Shown here piece after piece: positions 54,651 through 64,000 of a DNA stretch of 64,000 nucleotides. The first letter of the stretch is position 1, and the number at the start of each line of letters is the position of its first letter. The notes beneath the pieces are model-generated. The model saw nothing but the letters and a program-made list of their open reading frames with translations. It had not been told where the DNA came from and did not search any database. A program made the translations under genes and the position numbers. The DNA is from Ascarosepion bandense (lineage: Eukaryota > Mollusca > Cephalopoda > Sepiida > Sepiidae): contig JBBBDQ010001294.1 of the NCBI GenBank assembly GCA_037127315.1, positions 2,815,001-2,879,000 on the forward strand. Reading direction: 5' to 3'.

Positions 54651-54672
54651 CTGAAATTAAAAAAAATGTAAT
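54651..54672 (-). other. Splice acceptor before the protocadherin start codon
   Basis: Minus strand acattttttttaatttcag/ATTC: a T-rich tract and CAG, with AG at 54652-54651. It implies a 5' UTR intron. Confidence 0.8.
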
Positions 54673-54939
54673 TTAATCATTTATTTTAATAATTTATTGG
54701 TTATTTCATTATTATTTTTTTAAGGTCGTTTCTTCAAAGGATTTTCTTATTCAATAACATGAAACGTTTTAACTATTAAATAATAGCAAAGATCGTTTGA
54801 GAATAACAAAACACGAGAACTAGAAAAATATTACTGGATGCTAACGCGCTCAAGGCGAGCATATTTTTGTAAATAAATTACTCGATGCTAAAAATAAATA
54901 AATAAACAGAGCAACAATAGTTAGCAGTTTATACTATTT
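54673..54939. other. Putative 5' intron of the protocadherin gene
   Basis: AT-rich, no promoter or exon recognised. Confidence 0.45.
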
Positions 54940-55110
54940 ACATTGTTCAGACTTGTCATCTTTATTGTCCTATTCACGACGTTTCGGCTGTTGTATACTC
55001 CGGCCTTCGTCAGGTGATTATTATTTCGAGCTGAACCCTTTATTTCATCCACTGGGGTAGATCGTTCTACTTCAACGTGCCATGCCTTTTCCGATATCTC
55101 AATTTCAGTT
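54940..55110 (-). mobile_element. SINE family B, 3' part
   Basis: Reverse complement of the family: tactatttacattgttcag, tcatctttattgtcctattc, cgtttcggctgttgtatact, gtcaggtga, aaccctttatttcatccact, ggggtaga. The head is absent or lies further right in decayed form. Confidence 0.75.
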
Positions 55111-55489
55111 ATTCCCTTTAGTAACTCAAACCTGAAAGTTTTTTGTTCGCCTCTGCCGTGAACTTACAACTCTTCACCTCTGCGATTGAACTGAAAACAT
55201 TTTGGTTTCAAGTCACTGAATAACTTCAACTAAGGCTGGGTTAGGTGTTTTGAACAGATAAATAAGAGTTTAAATGACTTATTTTCTGATTTGTGGTGTA
55301 GGCCTTTTTACCTGTCGGTTTCAAAGAACTATTCGAACAGTTTGCTATTGTCATTAAAAGTCATTATTGCATGACATCGGTAGTGCAATGGAGATAATCC
55401 TCTTTATATGTAATACACCGCATGAAATTGAGATAATTCCAAACGCACACATGTACAAACACATGGATAAATTATCGACTAAATTACAC

Positions 55490-56235
55490 AAAAAATGAAA
55501 ATAACACTGACATCTCATTTTAACAGATATATTTACCAAAATTACACAAAAATATCTTGAAATACTAAAGAGTAAATTTATTCAATAACACCGCTATTCG
55601 ATTCAACCACGATCTCCAGATGACTTCGGAATCTCTGGCATCTCTTCTGGGTGGTATCCTTGTTTAAATTGGTGAATGTTGCCATAATCTTTGTCTTCAG
55701 TTCATCTTTGGTGTTTCAGTTTCAAGGAGTTTCTTTGGTCTTTCGTAAGGGGTAATGTGATTGCAGAAATTTGTTTAACAGCCATATCTGGGTTCTCCTT
55801 GTGTGGCATCTTACAGAGTCTATTTGCAGAGATAGTATCTTCCAGCAGCCATCCTTTGACCAAGAGCAACCCTACGTCGTCAAGGCGCTTGTTGCAAGGT
55901 TCCGTGTTGAGTCTGAAGCCCTCGCCAACACATTTGGGAGTTCGTTTCTTATCAGAACGATCAGTGAGTTTTCCGAGCTGCCGTACCTTCGTGATCATCA
56001 TTAGACTCATCCAACTCTTTTTGAATCTTCTGCACTGTCCTTAGATTGACACCAAACCACACTGAAATGCTTGTATTAGAGCTCCCGGGGCGAATGAAGT
56101 ACAGCATATTTTTTCAAAATTTTTTCAAAATGAGTGTCTTGCGTCATAGCGCTCTTTTTCTCGCAAACTGACCTTACTATATTCTGCAATCGACAAAATC
56201 AAAAAACAAATGACGCGCATGCGCGGAATTAGATA
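55490..56235 (-). pseudogene. Tc1/mariner family T2 transposase remnant, copy 3 (internally deleted)
   Basis: Minus strand. The N-terminal half is open for about 100 codons (56010-55702; contains KRLDDVGLLLVKGW, then LCKMPHKENPDMAVKQISAI) and jumps straight into the C-terminal block (GCAT: gatgaactgaagacaaagat, then accaatttaaacaaggat) and the shared 3' end (atatctgttaaaatgagatg). The middle, with the catalytic core, is missing. Confidence 0.75.
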
Positions 56236-56275
56236 TATAAAGGGGCGACAATTTGCCTATTGCATCCCCCCCTCT

Positions 56276-56606
56276 CTCTCTATATATATATATAAACTTA
56301 TTTATAAATGGATCTTTGTGTGTGTTTGTCTGTATGTGTGTGTATCCGTTACCTATAGACTTCGAAACGGCTAAACCGATTTTCTTGACAATTTACACAG
56401 TTGTACTATAAGCGGTGGCGAATGTTCTTAGCTAGGTTTTGTGTCGATGTACCCCCGATAAATATCGAAAATCGATAATCGAAAAAATTGGGTTATAGAA
56501 GGAGTGGTCCGATTTTAATCAGATTTGATACACTCATAGACAAAGACATAACAAACGATATCCAGAAGTTTCAAGGTTGCAGTTCTTACAATAGTGCAGA
56601 AATTCG

Positions 56607-56663
<57 letters not shown>

Positions 56664-57048
56664 CAAGATGTTTGTGTGTGTGTCTGTTTATCTGCCTGTA
56701 TGTCTGTATTTTTTTCAGCCCTTTTATTTTCATTTTTGCTTCGGGTTTGGCTCTAAGTAGGTATAATTGTAGTTCTTAGTCGCAGCCATGATACCATTTA
56801 CTCAGAGGGCTTATTTAGCCTTCAAAATTCAGTTTACGACGAAAAAATCTTATTTGATATCGATACCAGGAAATCAAAATTTGACTTACATCCATTCATT
56901 TTTCTTTCAGTCTAAGGTTTCGTTTTAACTGGAAACAACTATTGCCTTTTAGTCTTTCGTGCCAACTTCCAAAGAGTCTGAGCTCCCGGATAATGGATTA
57001 GTTTAAAAGTTTTCATTACACCCGAGCAACGCCGAGCTATACTGCTAG
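56276..57048 (+). mobile_element. Helitron-like non-autonomous element
   Basis: The right end reads acccgagcaacgccgagc, then tatactgCTAGT: a short GC-rich hairpin-like motif followed by CTAG, the classic Helitron 3' end, inserted before T. The text tcgaaacggctaaaccgatt is common in such elements. No Rep/helicase frame is present. The left border is a guess (a TC before a TA run); a (TA)n array of about 52 bases lies inside (56610-56661). Confidence 0.55.
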
Positions 57049-57057
57049 TATATATAT

Positions 57058-57178
57058 AGAGGTAGAATCGCCGACTGACGCCAATTCGGTCGGGTTTCAA
57101 TCCTGGGTTAAAAAGCAATCGGTGTCTAACCGTACTGATGAGCTGTGATACAGCGAAACAGATCTGTCTGCAGATGAC
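57058..57178 (+). repeat. Dispersed repeat, pair of 43040-43132
   Basis: Shares tagaatcgccgactgacg, ggtcgggtttcaatcctgg, gatgagctgtgatacagc and ctgtctgcagatgac, and again ends at a TA run. It is about 27 bases longer than its partner in the middle. Confidence 0.7.
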
Positions 57179-57289
57179 TATATATATATAAGCTTTCAAT
57201 TTAGTGGGTACAATAATTTGAAAATACATGTTTGATTGTTTTAAACAGTGAAATTAATGTGTACAAACGCTGTTACGTATTAAAGCAGA

Positions 57290-57540
57290 GATAAGGCTAC
57301 CAACACTTCAACGATCTTTTCTGTGGACGTTTTTAGTAGCGGACATTCAACACACCCTCCTAGGATTCGGCTTCCTAAACAATTTTGGTTTATCGATAGA
57401 CTGCCAACAGGGCATGATCATCGATTTCACAACATCGCGTTCAAAGAAACTACAACCATTCAACGACTCTATCAAGTTAGTCGTTAATAATAGTATGCCT
57501 GAATTTTATAAAAATATATCACAACATTAGATTTCCACAT
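57290..57540 (+). pseudogene. Gypsy aspartic protease fragment
   Basis: Plus frame RSFLWTFLVADIQHTLLGFG, FLNNFGLSIDCQQGMIIDFT matches the C-terminal half of Gypsy retropepsins (ADV..PILGADFL type). The catalytic DSG region upstream is not found. A stop follows at about 57528. Confidence 0.7.
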
Positions 57541-57930
57541 ACCAACCAAAGAAGCACATATGCAGGAGTATATCATAGAACTGATACAGGTAGTTATGTT
57601 CTTACTTTTGTCAAGGCAGTGAAATTAATGTTTACACGTCTAAAGATTAAAAGTCTCATCAAAGAAAACATGAGAACTTGTTTTGAATGTGAGAAACAAC
57701 TTTTAAACAAAGTATGTTTTACCATTGAACTATGGAAGCCAATGCAGCAAAACAAAGGTAAATTATCCAATTTAAGAAATACGCTATATTAAGTACTATA
57801 GAGGCCACGTGAAAGGGAAATAATTATCTGTCTCTTTGTATCTCCCTGTCAAATATGCGTGCTACACGTATTTGTCTAACGTTTAGGCTTATTTCCAATG
57901 TAAATGGTGATGTCGGGTAGCAGTGTATTT
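57541..57930. other. Unassigned sequence
   Basis: Possibly further Gypsy debris, but no motif I can name. Confidence 0.35.
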
Positions 57931-57934
57931 TTAA

Positions 57935-58156
57935 CCCTCTAGGGCCATTCGTATCATATTTGATACAGTATTTCCCTATAAGGAAACATTTGGTATTTCC
58001 CTATAAGGAAACATTTGGTATTCATTGACTGAGCAGTCAGTACTGCTTTCATTTGAAATTTATAAAATATTTCTCTTAAAAATTTTTTCAGGAAAATATT
58101 TCTTTCAAGGCTTGTTTTCATACTGTATCAAATATAATACGAATGGCCCTAGAGAG
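57935..58156. mobile_element. piggyBac-type MITE with TTAA target sites
   Basis: 222 bases flanked by TTAA at 57931-57934 and 58157-58160. The left end CCCTCTAGGGCCATTCGTAT and the inverted right end CTCTCTAGGGCCATTCGTAT continue as matching TIRs for about 38 bases (through tttgatacagta). Inside, ttccctataaggaaacattt occurs twice in tandem. No coding region. Confidence 0.9.
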
Positions 58157-58160
58157 TTAA

Positions 58161-58499
58161 AGACTATTTGAAGATGTCTATGAAGCCTGAGGATAAAAAA
58201 AGCCAACTCCATGAATGAACACAGTACAACAAAAATAATTAGAAAAAATATATTTACAAATTAAGGTACATTCACTTTTAACATAGTATTCTACTGGCCG
58301 TAAAGTAAGGCATGTCTTTTCTATTTTTCTTTTATTATTATTTCATAAACCGATCCACATAATCAATACATAGTAATTTATTAGTTAAGGAAAATATTTT
58401 AAAAACTCAATAGGAAAACTCATCAGTTTACATGAAGAGGTTGAAAATTTTAAAAAATGATTTTAACACGAAGAGCATTTTGGCTGATATTTATATAAA
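58161..58499. other. Unassigned AT-rich sequence
   Basis: No gene or named repeat recognised. Confidence 0.4.
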
Positions 58500-58775
58500 G
58501 AGCAACGTATCTTACAATGGGCGCAGGTTACAGTGAGAGAAAAACCAAAGTAGAGGGGATGTCGAAGAAACGATAAGAAATGGATAGGAATCAAGGAGAT
58601 AGAAGATGGCTATTGATGTTTCATTTAAACTTTCGGAGATCGTAGCCATCAGGAAAGCAAGTATACTGAAAGGAAGTTCCATAGGCGAGAAATGTGAGAA
58701 AAGAAGCTATTAGAGTAGAAGTGAGGGTTACATTTAACTATTTCGACGGTAAAAATGTTGGGACCTTGATGCCAA
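58500..58775 (-). pseudogene. LINE family 1 3' fragment
   Basis: gaaagcaagtatactgaaag, gaagttccataggcgagaaa and atgttgggaccttgatgcca match the 3' coding region of the 39450 copy. The exact 3' tail is lost. Confidence 0.75.
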
Positions 58776-58974
58776 TCTAGTAGTAGATAGAATTAGATTT
58801 ATGCGTATACACATAGACAACACTGAAAAATGACAGAATGATACTTAACGGCAGTGTGCGTAAGCGTGCTATGTCGTTGTGTGAAACTAAAAATGTTAGT
58901 TTACCCGGGAAAATAAACCTCTTTCGGCAGAGACTATTAGAAATGCTTTTTACCTCTCGCATTCTGTGACTCAC

Positions 58975-59240
58975 TCAATTAAGTGTCATACGTGATACAC
59001 GCTAGGGCTTTCATATCTCTTTCAATTCATGACTACGCAAAGGATTTTCCAGAAGTAGGTTACCATAGGCTATAGAATCCAATCTGTCTTGTTATTTGAC
59101 CCATATATGGAGGGAGAATAGGTGGATTAATACCATTTCCAAGTGCGTAAGTGAATGCAACGAATTCGACAGGTATTCGAACTCGGCTCTCCGATTTCTC
59201 ATTTCGAGGCGATATCCATTGCACTACAACGCACATTAAG
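58975..59240 (-). mobile_element. tRNA-derived SINE, family A
   Basis: Minus strand with the best-kept head in the window: tcgaactcggctctccgatt (B box side) and ggcgatatccattgcactac (A box side). The 3' part is shortened. Confidence 0.85.
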
Positions 59241-59589
59241 TGGGGGGAAAAAGAGAGTTCTTTCATTTCATACTACTGATCGATACGCCATCTATCGGAC
59301 GTTTAGCGAAATTCATTGGCAAACAAAGCGGGTTAATCCAACAGTTTTAAGGATAAGACAAAATATCAATGTCATATAACTTCATTTTTGACACCATCGG
59401 TAAAACAGCCGAGATAAAAAAATATATAGTTTTAGTTATTAATAAGTTTTTATAGTAATGGCAGAAAAAAACTCAATTCATTATAAGTGTTAAAACTGTT
59501 AAACCTTTTGGATACACCTTCCAATTAACAATGTACATAGAGGAAAGAGGACAGTGATGCCGCAAAAAATCGTTAGAAAATAAATAAAT
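59241..59589. other. Unassigned AT-rich sequence
   Basis: No gene or named repeat recognised. Confidence 0.4.
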
Positions 59590-60165
59590 CAACCAAACTA
59601 CTGTTAACATGTGTTTTCATCATTTAACTTTCTTACGCTTGAGTGACCCTGCCTAACATCCGGTCATTTTGTCAGCTGTCCTTTGCTGGCGAAGGAAACT
59701 GTATCCGAACGACAAACATACGACTCATTGGAATGGGAGGAGAATAGAGACCAGCACAAACTTCGAAGGAACCAATATAAAGGCCTTCCAGTGGCTTGCG
59801 AACTCTGGCTACTCTTAACCATGAACTTTTACATGTCTTAAGCTTGCTAGGAACGTACTGACGTAATTTATGTACAGAACTATAAACTTCGTTGAATGTA
59901 AGAATTGTAAGTTACGTTGTAACTCCTTAGCAAACTCTCGATTATCCATGATATCGTTAGAATCATCAACTAGCAACTGGGAAATATGCGTTCCTGTAAC
60001 TGTAAAGATTGGTGAAGTATTAGAAGAATTAGATGCGCCCCGGATACACATTAGTATTATTGGAAGGTTTCCAGCCATGGTTCCTTTAATGCTGTCTTAA
60101 TTGTTCGATCATACCGTTCTTTTGCGGATGGTAACTAGTCGTGCATAATCTATAGAAGCCAGCAA
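59590..60165 (-). pseudogene. Gypsy integrase C-terminal remnant
   Basis: Minus frames: TTSYHPQKNGMIEQ near 60150 (the HPQ..G..E signature after the integrase core), TALKEPWLE, MAGNLPIILMCIRGASNSSN then TSPIFTVTGTHIS (60078-59980), REFAKELQRNLQFLHSTK, and VRKPLEGLYIGSF near 59790. Order and motifs are those of a Ty3/Gypsy integrase tail. Different lineage from the 22365 copy. Broken by shifts. Confidence 0.75.
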
Positions 60166-60204
60166 TTGAGGTTCCGTAATATCTTGTACATTTACAAATA
60201 TACC

Positions 60205-60730
60205 TTTCGTCTCTACTGTTGCCATATCTGGTCGGGCGCTCCTAATATTCATCTCGGGGTTCTCGATAAAATCCAAAGAAGGATTTGCAACGTAATTGAT
60301 CCTGATTTAGCAGCTCGACTTCAGTCACTTTCTCGCCGTCGGGATGTGGCTTCTCTCTGTCTTTTCTACAAATATGTTCACGGCTTCTGCTGTGACGAGC
60401 TTCTATTTCTAGTGCCTCGACCACATGAATTTACGCGGGCTACTAGATTGGCATCAAGATCCAACCATTTTACCATCAAAACAGTCAAATGTAACCGCCA
60501 CTTCTTTTCTATCGGTTTCTTTTCTCACGCTTCTCTCCTAGAGAACTAGCTACAGTCTCCAAAGGTTTAAATGCAACGTCAATTGCCATCTTCTATCTTC
60601 TTGATCCTCATCTTTCTCTTATCCTTTGTACATCCCCTGTACATTGTCCATTTTTCTTTTCTCTCACGGTAACCCCCTGCACACCAATGGCGGTCCAGTC
60701 TTGCTTGGGATAAAACGATTACAACAAATA
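60205..60730 (+). pseudogene. LINE family 1 C-terminus and 3' tail
   Basis: Plus: ccatatctggtcgggcgctc, then AARLQSLSRRRDVASLCLFY, FCCDELLFLVPRPHEFTR and SRSNHFTIKTVKCNRHF, then the 3' end ccccctgcacaccaatggc, ttgcttgggataaaacgatt. It ends in an A-rich run at 60730. Confidence 0.85.
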
Positions 60731-60841
60731 AAAAAAAAAAATAAATTCGCTCTCAAACAGAGTACTAGGATCGTGTGAAGGGGAACACCTCAATGTGTAA
60801 TCCACACGTGAACGAATGCATTGACCACAGATCATGCAGTT

Positions 60842-61222
60842 ATATCGGGAAATTTGCCCGGTTTACACTCCACCCACGTCTATTGAACGCCCGGTTCACA
60901 CTCCACCCAGGTCTATTGGACAAGTGTAGAGGCTCATCCCTTGTTCCCTGTTTAGGATGTGGTTTCCGGTTTTCTCTTTTCCAATCTTTTCACTTTTCTT
61001 CTTTTTTTTCTTTTTTTTTTTTTTGTTAAATTGGAGTAGATAGACTAAACTATCACCCGGTTCACACTCCACCCACGTCTATTGAACAGGTGAAGAGGCT
61101 CATCCCTTGTTCCCTGTTTAGGATGTGGTTTCCGGCTTTCTCTCTTCTAATCTTTTCACTCTTACGTAGCCCCCTGCACATTAGTGGCGTTACCGCCTTG
61201 CTTGGGGTGATATGATTTAAAA
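60842..61222 (+). mobile_element. V element, copy 3 (SINE-like dimer with LINE-type tail)
   Basis: Two units (cacactccacccaggtct to ccaatcttttcac; then from attggagtagatagac to ctaatcttttcac) separated by a T/C-rich spacer, plus a short extra copy of the first 40 bases. The tail ccccctgcacattagtggc, ttgcttggggtgatatgatt matches the LINE family 1 tail located 490 bases upstream. Confidence 0.85.
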
Positions 61223-61324
61223 AATGGTTCTGCTTCGATCCACTTAGTTGTGCACGTAACTGTAAGGAATATTGTATATTTCATAACGCCTCCTCGTAAC
61301 AGGGAGTAGACCAATTATATCCAA

Positions 61325-61860
61325 GAGAATGGTACTGAGATCCGAAGATAATGTGGTAGGTCAAGGATGCATTTCAAAAGCTAATCAGAGTACTGAGAGA
61401 AGGGAAGATCTTATTAGAAACAAAGAAAAGAGTGGTACACTGTTATGTGATATCTGTCCTTCTATATGGCAACAAATTTTGAACGATCTCTTCAAAGACG
61501 TAGGCGAGGCTAGAAGTAACAGAAATGTGGTTCTACAGAAGGATGCTGAGGATGCCATGGACTGAGCACGTGAACAACGACAAAGTGTTGGAGAGGATGC
61601 AAACAAGAAGGAAACTTATACTTTGCATCAAGAAGAGACAACTGAGGGTTCTGGAACACGTAATGAGGAAGGAGAGTTTGGGGAATTTAATACTCACTGG
61701 AGGATTCGAGGGAAAGAGAAACGGGAAAAACAGTAAGAAATATATTGATGAGAATGGACGGCAGAGAGGGGTTTGAGAGAGATTTAAGAGAAAAAAATAT
61801 TAAGAGTAACAAGGGACAGGGGCAAATAGAAGGGGGACACGGCACATAAAGAAGCAGAAG
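61325..61860 (+). pseudogene. LINE family 2 C-terminal fragment
   Basis: Plus frames: a segment after the catalytic core (61360-61530), then MWFYRRMLRMPWTEHVNNDK, VLERMQTRRKLILCIKKRQL, HVMRKESLGNLILTGGFEGK (61525-61776), and the ending up to aagaagcagaagaac. 5'-truncated; shifts present. Confidence 0.8.
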
Positions 61861-62094
61861 AACGGTATTAAAACGAGTAATAGGCTATTAAATAATGTGG
61901 ATAGCAGATTTAGTATGTCTCTGAATTTTGCTTTTCTGGCAGGTTCATTCATTAGACATTTATTTTATTGTGTCCATATGAAGCCTCAAAACTTTGTTTT
62001 GATAAGTTTACACGAGGTTTTAATTCCTGGGTGTGATATTGTGTGAATACTATCGAAAATAGATTCTCATAATATATATGGTCTAAGAACGCCG

Positions 62095-62680
62095 GTAGTA
62101 TTATCATATAGAACTGTTATTATCAGTACTAAAATTTTATTTTTTTAAGTTTGGAGATTTTTCTAACTTGGACTCATTAAGTTGTGCAGCAGCTATTGCT
62201 AGCAAGTCACACCGATAAAGCGTGACTTGCTAAGGTAGGACTATGACAAGCAATCAACTATAACGTTTTGATCTCCCTTTTGGAGAACTATATCTGATAT
62301 ATATAGTCTGTGAAAATTTCTAATTGTTGCTTCGGTCTATCTTAATTAGCAGTGTTTAGATTACGGAATGCGCTGCAAAATGCCAGTTAATAAAACAATT
62401 TGTTTTCCTTTGATATGTTTAAAATATAACGTAGCTGAATATGCTGCAAAAGTCTGAAGACCTAGTTTGAGTTTGAATTAACTTTTTTGAGAAGAAGCTA
62501 TTGGAATTGGTGGTCCTTCTTGCTTGTTGGGCTGAACCAATTGCATAATTACTGCTATTAATAATCATTTGATATCCAGTACAGTCAAACCGGAAAATTC
62601 ACTAATTTTGTTTTTAATATCGTAAATGAATGCAAATCCAAGTCATCAAATGTAAATGTAGTATTACAGCATGTACGTAT
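62095..62680 (-). pseudogene. Gypsy RNase H region, tandem duplicate unit 1
   Basis: Shares with unit 2: gaactgttattatcagta, ttgtgcagcagctat, gcaagtcacaccgat, aaggtaggactatgacaagc, ataacgttttgatctc and agcagtgtttagat. The minus frame near 62560 (NSSNYAIGSA) is the start of a Gypsy RNase H domain. Decayed more than unit 2. Confidence 0.75.
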
Positions 62681-63137
62681 TTATATATGAACTATTATTA
62701 TCAGTATCAAATTGTATTTTTTTAAATTTTTAAATTTTTGTAATTAAGATTCATTAGGTCGTGCAGCAGCTATGTCTGGCAAGTCACACCGATCTACTAT
62801 AAATGCTAAGGTAGGACTACGACAAGCAATCATCTATAACGTTTTGATCTCTCTTTATGTGTCTTATATATCTAATATATATTTTGTGAGAATTGCTAAT
62901 TGCCGCTGCTGTCTATTTGGCTTAGCAGTGTTTAGATATCGGAATTCGCCGCACAAAAACTTATGTTTTGTTAAGAATAAAACTTGTTTTCATTATCAAA
63001 AGTTGAATACATAGTTTGAGTTGACTTTTTAGAGAAGAATCTTGATGGAATTTGTGCTCCTTCTACTATTTGATGTAGGGCTGCACCAATTGCATAATTA
63101 TTGCTATCAGTAATGAAATGATATTCAGTACAGTTAG
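62681..63137 (-). pseudogene. Gypsy RNase H region, tandem duplicate unit 2
   Basis: The minus frame reads CTEYHFITDSNNYAIGAALH then QIVEGAQIPSRFFSKKSTQ and MYSTFDNENKFYS (63130-62975), the DAS..IGA..Q and FFSKK blocks of Gypsy RNase H. The unit is cut by the solo LTR at 63138 and resumes near 63919. Confidence 0.8.
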
Positions 63138-63913
63138 TGTGATGGCTGTCTGGCATCGATAATTGTGTACTTGAAAGGACTGACGAAAGCCACATAATAT
63201 GTAAAAACAACATTTATTTCACACATTTCAGTCCTGTGAAAACTGCAACAAATTAAAAAAATACGAACATAAAATAAAATTAAAAAACATTACATTTTGA
63301 AAGGTACAAAACATTAAAGAGAATAAAACTTTTAGGGAAGTTTTAGACTTAATAACGATGAATGAGGGTTAAAGACTTGATAAACGATGAATGAGGGTTT
63401 TTATACATAGGCAAATCAGCAGGAAAGTTTTTGTTTTTATCATTTACGAAAAGGGTAGAAAATATTCTTAGAAAATAATAGCAAAGCGTTAAAAATACAT
63501 TTATAAGGTGGTAAAAATAATTAGCTTAAAACTGAACTTTAGGGAAAACAAAGAAAAAATTTACCTTTTCTGGCACTCTGCTAGCGACCGTTAACTAAAG
63601 CCAGTGTCAGGAAGAAAAACTATCGTGTGACCATCCTAATTGCCGTCCGGAGCTGAAAAGGTCGTTTTAGGCATTTGGCCTGAGAACAACGACTGTGTAT
63701 TCCAACGCCGGAGGTATAAGGGAGTGGTCAACATTTTAAGCAGTATAGGGAAAGGAAGGGTACTAATTTTTCTGACGATATTATCTTAAAGCCACTGGTA
63801 ATGGAATACAGGATTGGCTTCGCCGAGAAACGAACTTGCTTATTTTACAAACTGGGATCTGGTCGCAACAAGAATTTAGGCCTATTTTTAGGGGTAACTT
63901 GGCGGCAGCCACA
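63138..63913. mobile_element. Solo LTR (family L3), 776 bases
   Basis: Starts TGTGATGGCTGTCTGG and ends GGCGGCAGCCACA, with TG...CA termini that are inverted partners over about ten bases. Perfect 5-base duplications gttag at 63133-63137 and 63914-63918. It interrupts the Gypsy RNase H duplicate. Internal direct copies of aacgatgaatgagggtt occur at about 63355 and 63385. Confidence 0.85.
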
Positions 63914-63918
63914 GTTAG

Positions 63919-64000
63919 ATCGTTGGTAATCTAAAGACGCAAACTCACAGATTCTGCTTTTAATATCGTTAAATGTTTGCAATTCCAATTCATTTTTTGT
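63919..64000 (-). pseudogene. Gypsy segment resuming after the solo LTR
   Basis: tttttaatatcgttaaatg and gcaattccaattcat align with 62608-62650 of unit 1. It continues past the window edge. Confidence 0.6.

Overview
The window looks like intergenic and intronic DNA of a coleoid cephalopod, most likely an octopus. The base composition is AT-rich. It carries many (TA)n and (GT)n arrays, many copies of tRNA-derived SINEs of the cephalopod type, jockey/CR1-like LINEs, Penelope-like and Tc1/mariner debris, and one large intronless protocadherin coding exon. Massive protocadherin expansion, with each gene's cadherin ectodomain encoded in one big exon, is a known hallmark of octopus genomes. The species call is inference; I could not search a database.

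Host genes. The one clear gene is a minus-strand protocadherin (coding 54584 down to 52158): signal peptide, six cadherin repeats, one membrane helix and about 95 cytoplasmic residues. A splice acceptor lies just upstream of the start codon and a strong phase-0 splice donor ends the exon, so the 5' UTR and the rest of the tail lie in other exons. A second, 133-base candidate exon (866-998, minus) has near-consensus splice sites. It starts in the phase that the protocadherin donor would need and lies downstream on the same strand, so it could be a tail exon of this gene; this is unproven.

Everything else is layered mobile DNA. 1-5 kb: exon candidate, a SINE, a deleted mariner, a SINE-like dimer and a LINE fragment. 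5-15 kb: hairpin repeats, a Tc1-type element, a Penelope GIY-YIG fragment flanked by inverted repeats, LINEs with nested SINEs, and two adjacent long palindromes, one with perfect 144-base arms. 15-21 kb: GATA repeats, a 600-base polypyrimidine tract, a long-TIR MITE, and a LINE split by a solo LTR. 21.9-26.6 kb: a decayed but nearly complete Ty3/Gypsy element with paired 158-base LTRs, itself hit by a solo LTR and a SINE-like dimer. 27-37 kb: mariner and Tc1 remains, SINEs and LINE 3' ends. 37-42 kb: three LINE copies in series, including the best-preserved reverse transcriptase, plus a third solo LTR. 42-51 kb: mariner remains, several TIR or hairpin elements beside (TA)n arrays, and an old LINE. 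52-54.7 kb: protocadherin. 55-64 kb: Tc1, Helitron-like, Gypsy, piggyBac-type and LINE fragments, then a duplicated Gypsy RNase H segment split by a 776-base solo LTR.

Four solo LTRs with 5-base target-site duplications, a SINE nested in a SINE with a 19-base duplication, and a short element that shares the LINE 3' tail make the insertion history readable. All family names come from motif recognition by eye.
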